DNA from: Gammaproteobacteria bacterium
Lineage (GTDB): Bacteria; Pseudomonadota; Gammaproteobacteria; Burkholderiales; Burkholderiaceae_B
Assembly: GCA_030832095.1 (NCBI GenBank)
Contig: JAURJT010000040.1
Coordinates: 1-64,000 of the forward strand
Length of the DNA stretch: 64,000 nucleotides
Direction of reading: 5' to 3'
Under the pieces are notes generated by a model, which worked only from the letters and a program-made list of their open reading frames with translations, was not told where the DNA came from and searched no databases. The position numbers were made by a program, and so were the translations under genes. Below, piece after piece: positions 43,868 through 53,162 of the stretch (position 1 is its first letter; each line of letters begins with the position of its first letter).

Positions 43868-44686
43868 TTACTTGCCGGTAAATTTTGGTGGGCGTTTTTC
43901 GTTGAAGGCACGAATCCCTTCCATGCGATCTTCAGTTGCGACCAGGCGACTGTATGCCTCTACCTCAAAGAACATACCCGTACGCATATCCATTTGTAAA
44001 CCAAAGGTGATTGACTTTTTGGCTTGCCGCACCGCAATCGGGGCATTGGCAAGAATGCGCTGTACGAGCTTCATGGTCTCGTCGTATAGCGCCGCTTTGG
44101 GATACACATGATTTAGCAGGCCAAAACTCAACGCGTCTTGCGCATCAAACGGGTCGCCGGTGAAAATGACCTCTTTCGCGCGTCGAACACCAATGGCGCG
44201 TGGTAATTGCTGCGTGCCACCACCGCCTGGCATGATGCCGCGTTTGACTTCAGCAAAGCCAAAGCGAGCGTTGTCTGAAGCAACGATAAAGTCACACGAC
44301 AAGGCGAGCTCAAGCCCACCTGCGATGGCTGCACCGTTGACACAGGCAATGGTGGGGACTGGGCAATCATAAATCGCACGAGCCATGCGTTCAAACAAAT
44401 AATGTTGGGTGTTGAACTGTGCATCGGTCATGCCATCGCGTTCTTTGAGATCGGCGCCGCCACAAAAAATGGTGTCGCCAGCGCCTGTTAACACGACGCA
44501 GCGAAACTGCTCGGGCGATGCTTCAAGTGTGCCGAACACTTGTATTAATTCTTCGCCCATCGTGGTGTTCAAGGCGTTGGCGACTTTGGGGCGGTTCAGT
44601 TGCACCACTAGCAGTCCTTCAAAGGGCGAGGATAGCGCGAGCGTCTGATAGGGCGTGGCAAGATTAATCGTGGCAACAGACATCAT
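43868..44686 (-). CDS. enoyl-CoA hydratase/isomerase family protein
   Basis: 272 residues of the crotonase fold: RPKVANALNTTM, oxyanion-hole blocks CGGADLKER (about 75-83) and NGAAIAGGLELALSCD (about 117-132), and a Glu (AEVKRGIMPGGGGTQ) in the hydratase position (about 143). At least one catalytic Glu is therefore present, so hydration of an enoyl-CoA is plausible. The start overlaps the CoA-transferase stop by 4 nt. Confidence 0.9.
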   Translation of the reverse strand: MMSVATINLATPYQTLALSSPFEGLLVVQLNRPKVANALNTTMGEELIQVFGTLEASPEQFRCVVLTGAGDTIFCGGADLKERDGMTDAQFNTQHYLFERMARAIYDCPVPTIACVNGAAIAGGLELALSCDFIVASDNARFGFAEVKRGIMPGGGGTQQLPRAIGVRRAKEVIFTGDPFDAQDALSFGLLNHVYPKAALYDETMKLVQRILANAPIAVRQAKKSITFGLQMDMRTGMFFEVEAYSRLVATEDRMEGIRAFNEKRPPKFTGK

Positions 44687-45849
44687 GTCTCCGAGTTGGT
44701 TTGCTGGTTGGCTGGGTGCAGCAAATAATCGTGCTCACCCAGTGTAGGCGCATTACCCGCCAGAGGCGGACGGTTGCCGTTAAAAGAAATCGGCAAGGCT
44801 ACCGTCGTGGCTTTGCCATTCGGTGTCGTGCGCAAAATATCAAGTGCTCGTGTCTGCTCGTTGGCAATGACGCGATCAACGGTCTGAATCGGGCCACACG
44901 GTATCGATACTGTTTCAAGCCTGGCGAGCCATTCTTGAGCCGGTAATTCTTTAAAGCGCGTTTGCAGTAATTCGATCAACGCCACTCGGTTTTCGACGCG
45001 ACCACCGTTGGCGATAAAGCGTGGGTCTTGGGCCAGTGCGGGTAACTCCATCGCTTGGCAGAGCCGTGCGTAAAGGATGTCGTTTCCTGCTGCGACCAAG
45101 ATCGCGCCATCTGCGCAGTCAAACACTTGATAGGGAACAATATTTGGACTGCTTGAACCGCTGCGCTTGGGTAAAGCTGCACCTGCAAGCACATCAGACA
45201 GGGGCACCATCATCCAGGCCAAGGCGGTTTCGTACAGCGAGACATCGACAATTTGACCGCGCCGCTGGGGGTCGGCATCGCGCGCGCGTAGTGCCGACAG
45301 CACACCAATCACGGTCCACATCCCCGTACCCATGTCGTTCAGCGATAAAGGCACACGGCTCATGGCGTCGCCTTCATGTCCCAAAATACTCATCATGCCG
45401 CTGTAGGCTTGCGCCAGTGGGTCGTAGCCCGGCTTGTCGCGTAGCGGCCCGTTGGCACCGAACGCACCAAGATTGCAGTAGATCAGCGAGGGTTGTTCAG
45501 TGGTCAGCTCGTGTGCGCCGAGTCCGTGGCTTTCAAGGTTGCCTGGTTTCAGATTCTGAATCACAACGTCGGCGTGCTCAAGGATAAAAGCGCGTACGCG
45601 CGCGATGCACTCTTTGTCATTGAAGTCGGCGCGAATACTTTGTTTACCGTTGTTCATCGCATGAAACAGTGCGGCAGCGCCTTCGATAAACGGCGGCCCC
45701 CAGCCGCGGGCATAGTCGCCCGTCGTTGAGTTTTCGATCTTGATCACGCGTGCGCCCAAGTGAGCAAAAATTTGGCCGGCATAGGGTGCGGCTAAGCTAT
45801 GGCCGATTTCAATGACGCAGACATCGGCCAGGGGTAGTGGCTGACTCAT
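44683..45849 (-). CDS. CaiB/BaiF (class III) CoA-transferase
   Basis: 388 residues. Class III features: PLADVCVIEIGHSLAAPYAGQIFAHLGARVIKIEN at the N-terminus, ADVVIQNLKPG, PGYDPLAQAYSGMMSI, and the catalytic-Asp region SLNDMGTGMWTVIGVLSALR (Asp about 169). It transfers CoA between acids. It overlaps both flanking genes (ATGA), so HyuB, this protein and the hydratase are translationally coupled and should act on successive intermediates. Confidence 0.92.
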   Translation of the reverse strand: MSQPLPLADVCVIEIGHSLAAPYAGQIFAHLGARVIKIENSTTGDYARGWGPPFIEGAAALFHAMNNGKQSIRADFNDKECIARVRAFILEHADVVIQNLKPGNLESHGLGAHELTTEQPSLIYCNLGAFGANGPLRDKPGYDPLAQAYSGMMSILGHEGDAMSRVPLSLNDMGTGMWTVIGVLSALRARDADPQRRGQIVDVSLYETALAWMMVPLSDVLAGAALPKRSGSSSPNIVPYQVFDCADGAILVAAGNDILYARLCQAMELPALAQDPRFIANGGRVENRVALIELLQTRFKELPAQEWLARLETVSIPCGPIQTVDRVIANEQTRALDILRTTPNGKATTVALPISFNGNRPPLAGNAPTLGEHDYLLHPANQQTNSET

Positions 45850-47552
45850 TCGATACTTCCTTGATAACCGTATAACGAACGTGCTGCTTCGATGGTGACA
45901 TAGCCGTCCAGCAGATCGGCCTCGATTGACGCAACCGCGCGCTCTTTCGGGTCGCCGTAGCCACCGCTGCCGGCGGGTTGCAAGAGCACCCGATCGCCTA
46001 GGTGCACAATCTCAGTCGCGCCTTTGCTTGGCATAGTGCGCTCGGTGCCATCTGGGCTCAAGATGCGGCATTCAAAGAGGCCACCCGCTAAACCGCCAAA
46101 ATAGCCTTCTGGCGCCGCTTGGCCGCGTTCGCCTGCGGCTGTCACAGTGGCCTCTTCAAAGCCGACGCGGTAAGTTCGCCGTGAGGTTAAGCCTCCACGC
46201 CACCGACCGGCGCCGCCGCTGTCAGGTACAAGTGCCCATGCTTCGACGGTGATCGGCATGGTCTGTTCGATAAACTCAACGGGCAAGGCACCCGCGTTGC
46301 CCACATAGACGCGAATGCCATTAATGCCATCACGCGTGGCACGAGCGCCCATGCCGCCGCCATGCGGTTCGACCAAGCTGATGAATTCTTTGCCGGTGCG
46401 ACGCACCCGTGCTTCGTTGGGGTCGCGCCCGCCAAAGACGCCCGAGCAGGCTGCGCAGTTGCTTTGACCAATCACGCGTTCGGGTACGGCTTGCGATAAC
46501 GCTTTTAAGCAGAGGTCGATCACACGAGGTGAGGTTTCAGTGTTGCCGCTCACAACCGAGGCCGGAAAGGTACAGTTCACGATGCTGCCCAAGGGCGCTT
46601 CGATCGTCACGGGGCGATAGCACCCTTGATTGATCGGTATTGCCACATCGGTGAGGGCCTTGACCGTAAACCAGGTGCTGTTGCAGGTAACGGCTAAGGG
46701 GCAATTGATCCCACCGCGCGCTTGTTTACCCGTACCGGTGTAATCAAAGTGGATCTGATCGCCCGCCACCGTAACTTTAACTTTGATTGGGATATTCGCG
46801 CCCGACCAACCAGGCGATTGCACGCCTTCAACGAAATCTTCAGCCTCATATACGCCGTCGGGGATACCGCGAATCGCTTCGCGCATCAAGGTTTCAGAAT
46901 GGTCGAGCGAGCGTTTCATGGCATCGCGCAAAGCGTCTGCACCATACTTCTTCACCAAGGACTGAATCCGTTGATCGCCAACAAAGGTGCCGGCATACTG
47001 CGCTTGAATATCGAGTAGCCGACCTTCTGGATCGCGTGTGTTACTGACGATCATGTTTTGCACGTCGCGTACGATCTCATCGTTACGAAACAGCAGCACA
47101 GGCGGGATACGGATACCTTCGCCATAGATATCCCAGGTGTTGAGGGCGTAGCTGCCCGGTGCTTGCCCACCGATGTCGTTCCAGTGGCCGCGAGTCATCA
47201 CAAAGGCGACGATTTCGTTGTCAACAAACACAGGGCGCGTGATTTGAATATCAGGCTGATGATTGCCCCCGCCAAGGTAGGCATCGTTGCTGATGATGAC
47301 ATCGCCCGGGCGTAGGTTGTCGCGACCAATCGCTTCAACCGAAACTTTGGTTGAGATCACGGCTGACCCCAACATGGTTGGGATGTCATTGCCTTGCGCC
47401 ACAAGTTGCATCTGCGCGTCAAAGACCGCGGCAGAGGCGTCTGCACCCAAATGCATAATGGGGCTGGCCGCAGTGCGCATCATGGCGATTTTCATTTCAC
47501 GCGCGATGGCGTAAAGTGAGTTGCGCAAAATTTCGTAAACAATCGTTTGCAT
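45846..47552 (-). CDS. hydantoinase/oxoprolinase family subunit B (HyuB)
   Basis: About 568 residues. HyuB-type motifs: EILRNSLYAIAREMKIAMMRTAASPI, GDVIISNDAYLGGGNHQPDI, AFVMTRGHWNDIGGQAPGSY, HFDYTGTGKQARGGINCP and EPHGGGMGARATRDGINGIR. I use ATG 47552, with AGGG 6 nt upstream, 7 bp after the hyuA stop. With HyuA it forms an ATP-dependent amidohydrolase or a carboxylase of the acetone/acetophenone carboxylase type; the sequence alone does not separate these. Confidence 0.91.
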   Translation of the reverse strand: MQTIVYEILRNSLYAIAREMKIAMMRTAASPIMHLGADASAAVFDAQMQLVAQGNDIPTMLGSAVISTKVSVEAIGRDNLRPGDVIISNDAYLGGGNHQPDIQITRPVFVDNEIVAFVMTRGHWNDIGGQAPGSYALNTWDIYGEGIRIPPVLLFRNDEIVRDVQNMIVSNTRDPEGRLLDIQAQYAGTFVGDQRIQSLVKKYGADALRDAMKRSLDHSETLMREAIRGIPDGVYEAEDFVEGVQSPGWSGANIPIKVKVTVAGDQIHFDYTGTGKQARGGINCPLAVTCNSTWFTVKALTDVAIPINQGCYRPVTIEAPLGSIVNCTFPASVVSGNTETSPRVIDLCLKALSQAVPERVIGQSNCAACSGVFGGRDPNEARVRRTGKEFISLVEPHGGGMGARATRDGINGIRVYVGNAGALPVEFIEQTMPITVEAWALVPDSGGAGRWRGGLTSRRTYRVGFEEATVTAAGERGQAAPEGYFGGLAGGLFECRILSPDGTERTMPSKGATEIVHLGDRVLLQPAGSGGYGDPKERAVASIEADLLDGYVTIEAARSLYGYQGSIE

Positions 47553-47559
47553 GTTGACC

Positions 47560-49623
47560 CTAGAGTGAAATACGCAAATTGCCGACGGCATCGATCCGTG
47601 CAGTCTGGCCCGCTTTGAAAATCAAGCAGCTGCTTTGTTCTTCAATGATGGCGGGCCCAGCAATGGCTGCGAGCGGAGCAAGGCTTGAGCGTTGGTAGGT
47701 CGGTAGCGCTTGCATACGACCGTCAATGTAGACCTCACGCGTGCGCTTTGCCGGGTGCGCTGACGCTGCGACATTTGCGCTTGACTGCTGCACCACACCT
47801 CGCCAACCTGTGCGAACGCTAGCCTGCACGCGTAAGTTCACCAGCACAATCGGCTGGTTGGGTTTGGTGAAGTTCCACATGCGCTTATGGTTGAGCTCAA
47901 AGCCTGCACGAATGGTTGCGATCAGTTGGTTTTGCTCAGCTGCATCTAGCAAGTCAGCTGGGATATCGACTGAGATTGAGGCGGGCTGACCCGTGTAGCG
48001 ACAGTCTGCGCGAAAATGGCTTTGTACAGGATGCGTGTTTTGTTGCGCACCAAACGTATCGAGTGCTTGCTGCTTGAGCTCAGCACAAAGTGCCGCAATG
48101 GCGGTGGGTGTAATGGCCTCAAGCTCGGTTTCGACCGCGGTTTGTCCATCAAATTGGCGATCGGCCACAATCATGCCAAAGGCGCTGAACAGACCGGGTA
48201 GTGGCGGCACAATCACTTCTTTGATTTCCAGTTCTTCGGCCAAGTCGATGGCGTGCACAGGGCCCGCGCCACCGTAGCACATATACGATAGTTCTCGAGG
48301 ATCAAAGCCGCGCTCGACGGTCATCAGGCGCATCGCCTGCGCCATTAATGCGTTGGCCACGACACGTACGGTCCAGGCCGCCTCTAATGCCGAGACTCCT
48401 AGCGGTTTGGCCAAATGTTCTTCGACGGCGTCAGCGGCAGCTTGCGCATCAAGTTTGAACTCACCACCTAAAAATGAATTCGGGTCGACATACCCCAGCA
48501 AAACGTTACAGTCTGTGACGGTTGGGCGTTTGCCGCCGCGACCATAACAGGCGGGCCCTGGGTCAGCCCCTGCGCTTTGAGGGCCAATATGCACCCCGCC
48601 GCCGCTGTCAATCCAGGCGATTGAGCCGCCGCCTGCGCCAATTGAGTCGATATCAATGGTGGGTGCGCGCACCGCATGGGTGTGTAGCAGGCTGCTGGTG
48701 CGAAGTTCGGGGCGCGAGTCGCGAATCAGTGATACATCGAAGGTAGTGCCGCCCATGTCCCCCAACAGAACACCCGGCAACTTGGATTGTTCGCTGGCGC
48801 GCACCGCGGCACTGACCCCACCTGCAGGGCCTGACTCAAGCAGCACGATTGGCTTAGCAGCCACCACTGCCGTTGAGGCTAAGCCACCGTTCGATTGCAT
48901 GAACAGCAGCTCGCCGCGAAAGCCTGCGGCTTGAAGTTGGCTGTCGAAATGATGGATATAGCGACCACAGACGGGGCCTAAGAGGGCGTTCATCACGGTC
49001 GAGCTGGTGCGCTCGTATTCTTGCATTTCGGGGTTGACCTGATGCGATGCTGTGATGAAGTGCTGCGGCAACAAACGCTTGAGAGCGTCGTAGGCTTGTT
49101 TTTCGTGCACCGAGTTCACGTAGGCATGCAAAAAACAAATCGCCACCGCTTCGATGTCAGAGGCTTTGATCTTTTCAGCTAGGCTTTTCAGTGCTTGAAG
49201 ATCAAGTGGTGTCTCGACCGAGCCATCGGGGCGCAGACGCTCAAGTACCTCAAGACGCCAGCGCCGCTCAACCAGAGGCTTAGGGTTTTCAAATTGCAAG
49301 TCATACAAATCGGCGCGGTCATGGCGTGAGACCCTGCGTAGCTCAAGGATGTCGCGAAAACCAGCGGTGGTGATGAGTGCCGTTTTGGCACCCTTACCCT
49401 CGACAATCATATTCGTGGCCATGGTGGTGCCATGCCCGATAAAGCCAATCTCGGCACTTGTTTTGCCACTCAGTTCTAAGATGCGATGAAAACCGTGCAT
49501 CGCACCGACTACGCGATCTGCAGGGGTGGTGGGCACCTTCGCCGACCAGATTTGTCCGGTGTTGTCGTCTACCAAGACAATATCTGTAAATGTGCCACCG
49601 ACATCAATGCCAATCCGATTCAT
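47560..49623 (-). CDS. hydantoinase/oxoprolinase family subunit A (HyuA)
   Basis: 687 residues of the ASKHA-type ATPase subunit: IGIDVGGTFTDIVLVDD (phosphate 1), GFIGHGTTMATNMIVEGKGAKTALITT, LLFMQSNGG, VLLGDMGGTTFDVSLI (phosphate 2), and SIGAGGGSIAWIDSGG. It activates the substrate with ATP before ring opening or carboxylation by HyuB. It is the first gene of the five-gene operon. The 281-bp gap upstream (to def) carries no clear operator; a small inverted repeat AAACC-CCTT-GGTTT (49694-49707) is the only symmetric element near its start. Confidence 0.92.
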   Translation of the reverse strand: MNRIGIDVGGTFTDIVLVDDNTGQIWSAKVPTTPADRVVGAMHGFHRILELSGKTSAEIGFIGHGTTMATNMIVEGKGAKTALITTAGFRDILELRRVSRHDRADLYDLQFENPKPLVERRWRLEVLERLRPDGSVETPLDLQALKSLAEKIKASDIEAVAICFLHAYVNSVHEKQAYDALKRLLPQHFITASHQVNPEMQEYERTSSTVMNALLGPVCGRYIHHFDSQLQAAGFRGELLFMQSNGGLASTAVVAAKPIVLLESGPAGGVSAAVRASEQSKLPGVLLGDMGGTTFDVSLIRDSRPELRTSSLLHTHAVRAPTIDIDSIGAGGGSIAWIDSGGGVHIGPQSAGADPGPACYGRGGKRPTVTDCNVLLGYVDPNSFLGGEFKLDAQAAADAVEEHLAKPLGVSALEAAWTVRVVANALMAQAMRLMTVERGFDPRELSYMCYGGAGPVHAIDLAEELEIKEVIVPPLPGLFSAFGMIVADRQFDGQTAVETELEAITPTAIAALCAELKQQALDTFGAQQNTHPVQSHFRADCRYTGQPASISVDIPADLLDAAEQNQLIATIRAGFELNHKRMWNFTKPNQPIVLVNLRVQASVRTGWRGVVQQSSANVAASAHPAKRTREVYIDGRMQALPTYQRSSLAPLAAIAGPAIIEEQSSCLIFKAGQTARIDAVGNLRISL

Positions 49624-49840
49624 GAGACCGTAACCCTTCGAACAAAAATTCCAACGCTGATCGTCGGTTCATGCTGACCCGTTGTCAAGCCCGAAACCCC
49701 TTGGTTTGCCCTAGGTCACGGCGATTTAGACCGATACCGTCCGTTGGCAGTCGAAGGAGCGTACAGCTAGATGGTCAGCCGCCTTGGTCTGTCACGTGAC
49801 GGGTGAGGGTTTGGATGACTGCGGTGTAAATAAGGTTTCA

Positions 49841-49870
49841 TTGGAATTTGCCCCGGTAATAAATTAAAAT
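49841..49870 (+). promoter_or_regulatory. possible sigma-70 promoter of def
   Basis: TTGGAA (49841-49846) and TAAAAT (49865-49870) are separated by 18 nt, and the region is AT-rich compared with its surroundings. Transcription would start about 28 nt ahead of the def ATG. Match to consensus is moderate. Confidence 0.4.
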
Positions 49871-49904
49871 GTTAATAACGTTACAAATTGAACGACCTTA
49901 GCGT

Positions 49905-50417
49905 ATGGCTCTGCTCACTATCCTGCACTTTCCTGACAAACGCCTGCACAAGGTCGCCAAACCCGTGGCCGCGGTGACAGATCGCATCCGCAAACTAGCG
50001 GCTGACATGGCCGAAACGATGTACGACGCTCCGGGCGTAGGCTTGGCAGCCACCCAGATTGACGTGCACGAGCGCGTTGTGGTGATTGATGTCAGCGAAA
50101 ATAAAGACGATTTGATGGTGCTGATTAACCCCGAGATCGTGTCGCGCAGTGACGAGCAAAAAACTCACGAAGAGGGCTGTTTGTCGGTGCCGGGCGTATA
50201 CGACGAGGTAGAGCGGCCCGCGACGGTGCGCGTACGTGCGCTGAATCTTGAGGGCGAGGTGCACGAGTTTGATGCCGAAGGGTTATTGGCGGTGTGCGTA
50301 CAGCACGAGATCGACCATTTAAATGGCAAAGTGTTTGTGCAGCACTTGTCGTATCTAAAGCAAACACGGTTAAAAGCCCGTCTGCGTAAAGAACAACGCG
50401 AACTTGAGCGGGTGTAG
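49905..50417 (+). CDS. def: peptide deformylase
   Basis: 170 residues with the three family motifs: GVGLAATQ (about 45-52), EGCLSVP with the metal-binding Cys (about 89-95), and QHEIDHLNG with the two metal His and catalytic Glu (about 132-140). It removes the formyl group from nascent proteins. Its usual partner fmt is close by but on the opposite strand. Confidence 0.96.
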   Translation: MALLTILHFPDKRLHKVAKPVAAVTDRIRKLAADMAETMYDAPGVGLAATQIDVHERVVVIDVSENKDDLMVLINPEIVSRSDEQKTHEEGCLSVPGVYDEVERPATVRVRALNLEGEVHEFDAEGLLAVCVQHEIDHLNGKVFVQHLSYLKQTRLKARLRKEQRELERV

Positions 50418-50426
50418 CGCAGACTC

Positions 50427-50678
50427 ATGCACATCGAAATTCTGGGGTACACAGCCGCCTTTTTGACGACCGCGGCATTTTTTCCACAAACCTACAAAAC
50501 AATCAAAACGCGCGACACCAAAGCGATTTCTTTGGCAATGTATGTGATGTTTACGCTAGGGATTGCGCTGTGGTTGGGGTATGGTATTTTTATTGAGTCG
50601 CTACCCTTGATTTTTTCAAACTCTATTACGTTTGTGATGGCGGGTACGATTTTGGTGCTCAAGCTCAAAGAGCGCTAG
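50427..50678 (+). CDS. SemiSWEET-type small sugar transporter (PQ-loop/MtN3 family)
   Basis: 83 residues with three transmembrane helices and the PQ motif FFPQTYKTIKTRDTKAISL (about 18-37). Such half-transporters dimerise to move small sugars by facilitated diffusion. It starts 9 bp after def and is probably co-transcribed. Substrate not predictable. Confidence 0.88.
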   Translation: MHIEILGYTAAFLTTAAFFPQTYKTIKTRDTKAISLAMYVMFTLGIALWLGYGIFIESLPLIFSNSITFVMAGTILVLKLKER

Positions 50679-50753
50679 GTCGACGCGCGCGTCAAGCTTT
50701 CGGCGCTGTCAGCAGACCGTGACGGCATGTTCGCGAGAGTTGAACCCTGGGCG

Positions 50754-51752
50754 TTACGCTTTCGGCGCGCCACCCCAACCTTGAATAAACGCCGCAGCGC
50801 TTTGCCGCTTGCCGCCAGCGCGTTGTAGTTCAGTCAGGCGTAAGACGCCTTGCACCGTGGCAAGGTCAATCCCCTCGGGGCTGGTGCCGATGACAGTACC
50901 TGGCTCAGTCTGCTTGCCTGTGGACGCGATCGCGACCGCGTTCCAGACCTTCACCAACTCGTCAATCGCCGGTAGATGTAGCGTGGCACCGGGCGCCGGG
51001 TTAAAAGCTCGAATCCGTCGGGCAAGTTGCACAGCTGGCTGGGAAAAATCTAGCGCAGCTTCGGCTTTATCAAGCTTTGAGGCATACGTCGCGCCCTCAA
51101 GCGGTTGGGGTTGCGCGGTTAAGGTTCCAAGAGGAAGCGCCTGCAAAGCTGCCACGATCAGTCGCGCTCCTTGCTCGGCTAGCTTATCGTGCAAGGTCGC
51201 GGCAGTCTCAGTCTCTGTGATGGGCAGTGACTCAACCAATAGCATAGCGCCGGTATCCAGACCTTCGTCCATTTGCATGATTGTGACGCCTGTCTGGGTG
51301 TCACCGGCTTCGATGGCGCGTTGAATCGGCGCCGCTCCGCGCCAGCGCGGCAGAAGGCTAGCGTGAATATTCAGGCAGCCGTAGCGCGGTGTGGTGAGCA
51401 CCCAGTTTGGCAAGATGAGGCCGTAGGCGGCCACCACCAAAACGTCAAGCTGTGCCTGCCCAAGGGCTACTTGAGCGCTACGTGCTTCGTCTGGATATTT
51501 GCCGTCAAGGCGCAAACTGCGCGGCTGCACGACCGCGATGTCATGCCCGAGGGCGCATTGCTTCACGGCGCTAGGTGTGAGCTTAAGTCCACGCCCTGAT
51601 GGGCGATCAGGCTGAGTGAGTACTAACTGCACCTTAAACCCAGCTGCCAGAATCGCCTGCAGAGCCTGGGCTGAGAACTCAGGGGTGCCGGCAAATCCAA
51701 CGCGCAAGGGGGTTGGGTCTGGGTCAGAAAGCAGGGTTGTGGCTGCAGGCAT
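50754..51752 (-). CDS. fmt: methionyl-tRNA formyltransferase
   Basis: 332 residues: [16 protein letters not shown] at the N-terminus, the formyl-THF site with [20 protein letters not shown] (catalytic Asn-His) and [18 protein letters not shown], and a C-terminal OB-fold. I take ATG 51752, which lies 10 bp after the rimO stop; the frame is open 12 codons further into rimO. It converges on the def-SemiSWEET unit instead of following def as in most proteobacteria. Confidence 0.94.
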   Translation of the reverse strand: MPAATTLLSDPDPTPLRVGFAGTPEFSAQALQAILAAGFKVQLVLTQPDRPSGRGLKLTPSAVKQCALGHDIAVVQPRSLRLDGKYPDEARSAQVALGQAQLDVLVVAAYGLILPNWVLTTPRYGCLNIHASLLPRWRGAAPIQRAIEAGDTQTGVTIMQMDEGLDTGAMLLVESLPITETETAATLHDKLAEQGARLIVAALQALPLGTLTAQPQPLEGATYASKLDKAEAALDFSQPAVQLARRIRAFNPAPGATLHLPAIDELVKVWNAVAIASTGKQTEPGTVIGTSPEGIDLATVQGVLRLTELQRAGGKRQSAAAFIQGWGGAPKA

Positions 51753-51762
51753 CGTGATCAGA

Positions 51763-53079
51763 CTAAATCTTTTCGGCCCACAGGTCATACTCGTCAGAGT
51801 CAGTGACGCGCACTCGGACCATGTCGCCTGGCTTCAGGGGTACGGCGCTATCCACAAATACGCTGCCGTCTATTTCAGGGGCGTCTGCGCTTGAGCGCCC
51901 GACCGCGCCGTCTTCGTCGACCTCATCGATCAAGACGTCGAACTCTTTGCCGACTTTACGCGCTAGGCGTTCAGTTGAAATCGCCTGTTGATGAGCCATG
52001 AAACGGTCGTAGCGCTCTTGTTTGACCTCATCAGGCACAGCACCCTCAAGTGCATTGGCGGGGGCACCCTCGACAGGCGAGTATTGAAAGCAGCCCACGC
52101 GGTCGAGCTGAGCTTCTGACATCCAGTCAAGCAGGTACTGAAATTCGCTTTCCGTTTCGCCTGGAAACCCAACGATAAAGGTTGAGCGCAAGGTAATGTC
52201 GGGGCACTGCTCGCGCCAGCGATGGATCCGCGCCATCGTGCGATCTTCAAAGGCGGGGCGTTTCATGGCCTTCAAAATGCGTGGGCTGGCGTGCTGAAAC
52301 GGGATGTCGAGATAAGGCAAAATTTTGCCTTCAGCCATCAACGGAATGACCTCGTCGACATTGGGGTACGGGTAGACATAGTGCAGGCGCACCCAAATGC
52401 CTAATTCAGATAAGGCCGAGCAAAGCTCAGTCATACGGGTTTTAACAGGACGGCCGTTCCAGAAGCCGCTGCGGTATTTGACGTCGACACCATAGGCGCT
52501 GGTGTCTTGCGAAATCACTAGCAGCTCTTTGACCCCGGCGCGCGCTAAGCGCTGGGCTTCGTCAAGCACATCACCCACAGGGCGGCTGACGAGATCGCCG
52601 CGCATTGAGGGGATAATGCAGAAGCTGCAGCGGTGGTTACAGCCTTCAGAAATTTTGAGGTAAGCGTAGTGGCGCGGGGTGAGCTTGATCCCTTGTGGCG
52701 GCACCAAATCTGTAAACGGATCGTGCAAAGGGTTAGGCGGTGCCGCTTCGTGCACCGCACGCACGACCTGCTCGTACTGTTGCGGCCCAGTCACGGCCAG
52801 CACACTGGGGTGTACGGCACGAATCACTGACTCATCGACCCCCATGCAGCCCGTCACGATGACACGGCCGTTTTCTGCGATGGCCTCGCCGATCGCATCT
52901 AACGACTCGGCTTTGGCACTATCAATAAAGCCGCAGGTATTGACTACCACCACGTCGGCGTTGTTGTAGTCGGGAACAATGACATAGCCTTCGGTACGCA
53001 ATTGTGTGAGGATGCGCTCTGAGTCGACAAGCGCTTTAGGGCAGCCGAGACTAACAAAACCGACTTTGGGAGAGGACAT
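51763..53079 (-). CDS. rimO: RimO, ribosomal protein S12 methylthiotransferase
   Basis: 438 residues. N-terminal MTTase domain with cluster Cys residues ([30 protein letters not shown]), the radical-SAM motif [15 protein letters not shown] (about 147-161) and a C-terminal TRAM domain ending DEYDLWAE. It methylthiolates Asp88 of S12. CAGGTGAC precedes the ATG. It is divergent from rsmB and upstream of fmt. Confidence 0.96.
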   Translation of the reverse strand: MSSPKVGFVSLGCPKALVDSERILTQLRTEGYVIVPDYNNADVVVVNTCGFIDSAKAESLDAIGEAIAENGRVIVTGCMGVDESVIRAVHPSVLAVTGPQQYEQVVRAVHEAAPPNPLHDPFTDLVPPQGIKLTPRHYAYLKISEGCNHRCSFCIIPSMRGDLVSRPVGDVLDEAQRLARAGVKELLVISQDTSAYGVDVKYRSGFWNGRPVKTRMTELCSALSELGIWVRLHYVYPYPNVDEVIPLMAEGKILPYLDIPFQHASPRILKAMKRPAFEDRTMARIHRWREQCPDITLRSTFIVGFPGETESEFQYLLDWMSEAQLDRVGCFQYSPVEGAPANALEGAVPDEVKQERYDRFMAHQQAISTERLARKVGKEFDVLIDEVDEDGAVGRSSADAPEIDGSVFVDSAVPLKPGDMVRVRVTDSDEYDLWAEKI

Positions 53080-53162
53080 GGCACGTCACCTGGCAGGCCG
53101 CAGCCCACATGAAAGAGAGCGAGATTTTACCCGCGATCGACGCTAGCCCCTACAATCACCCC

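Noticed and set aside
49791-49800. GTCACGTGAC palindrome upstream of def and hyuA
   Set aside because: A 10-bp GC-rich palindrome is expected by chance at this scale, and it has no clear relation to a promoter or to a regulator gene nearby.
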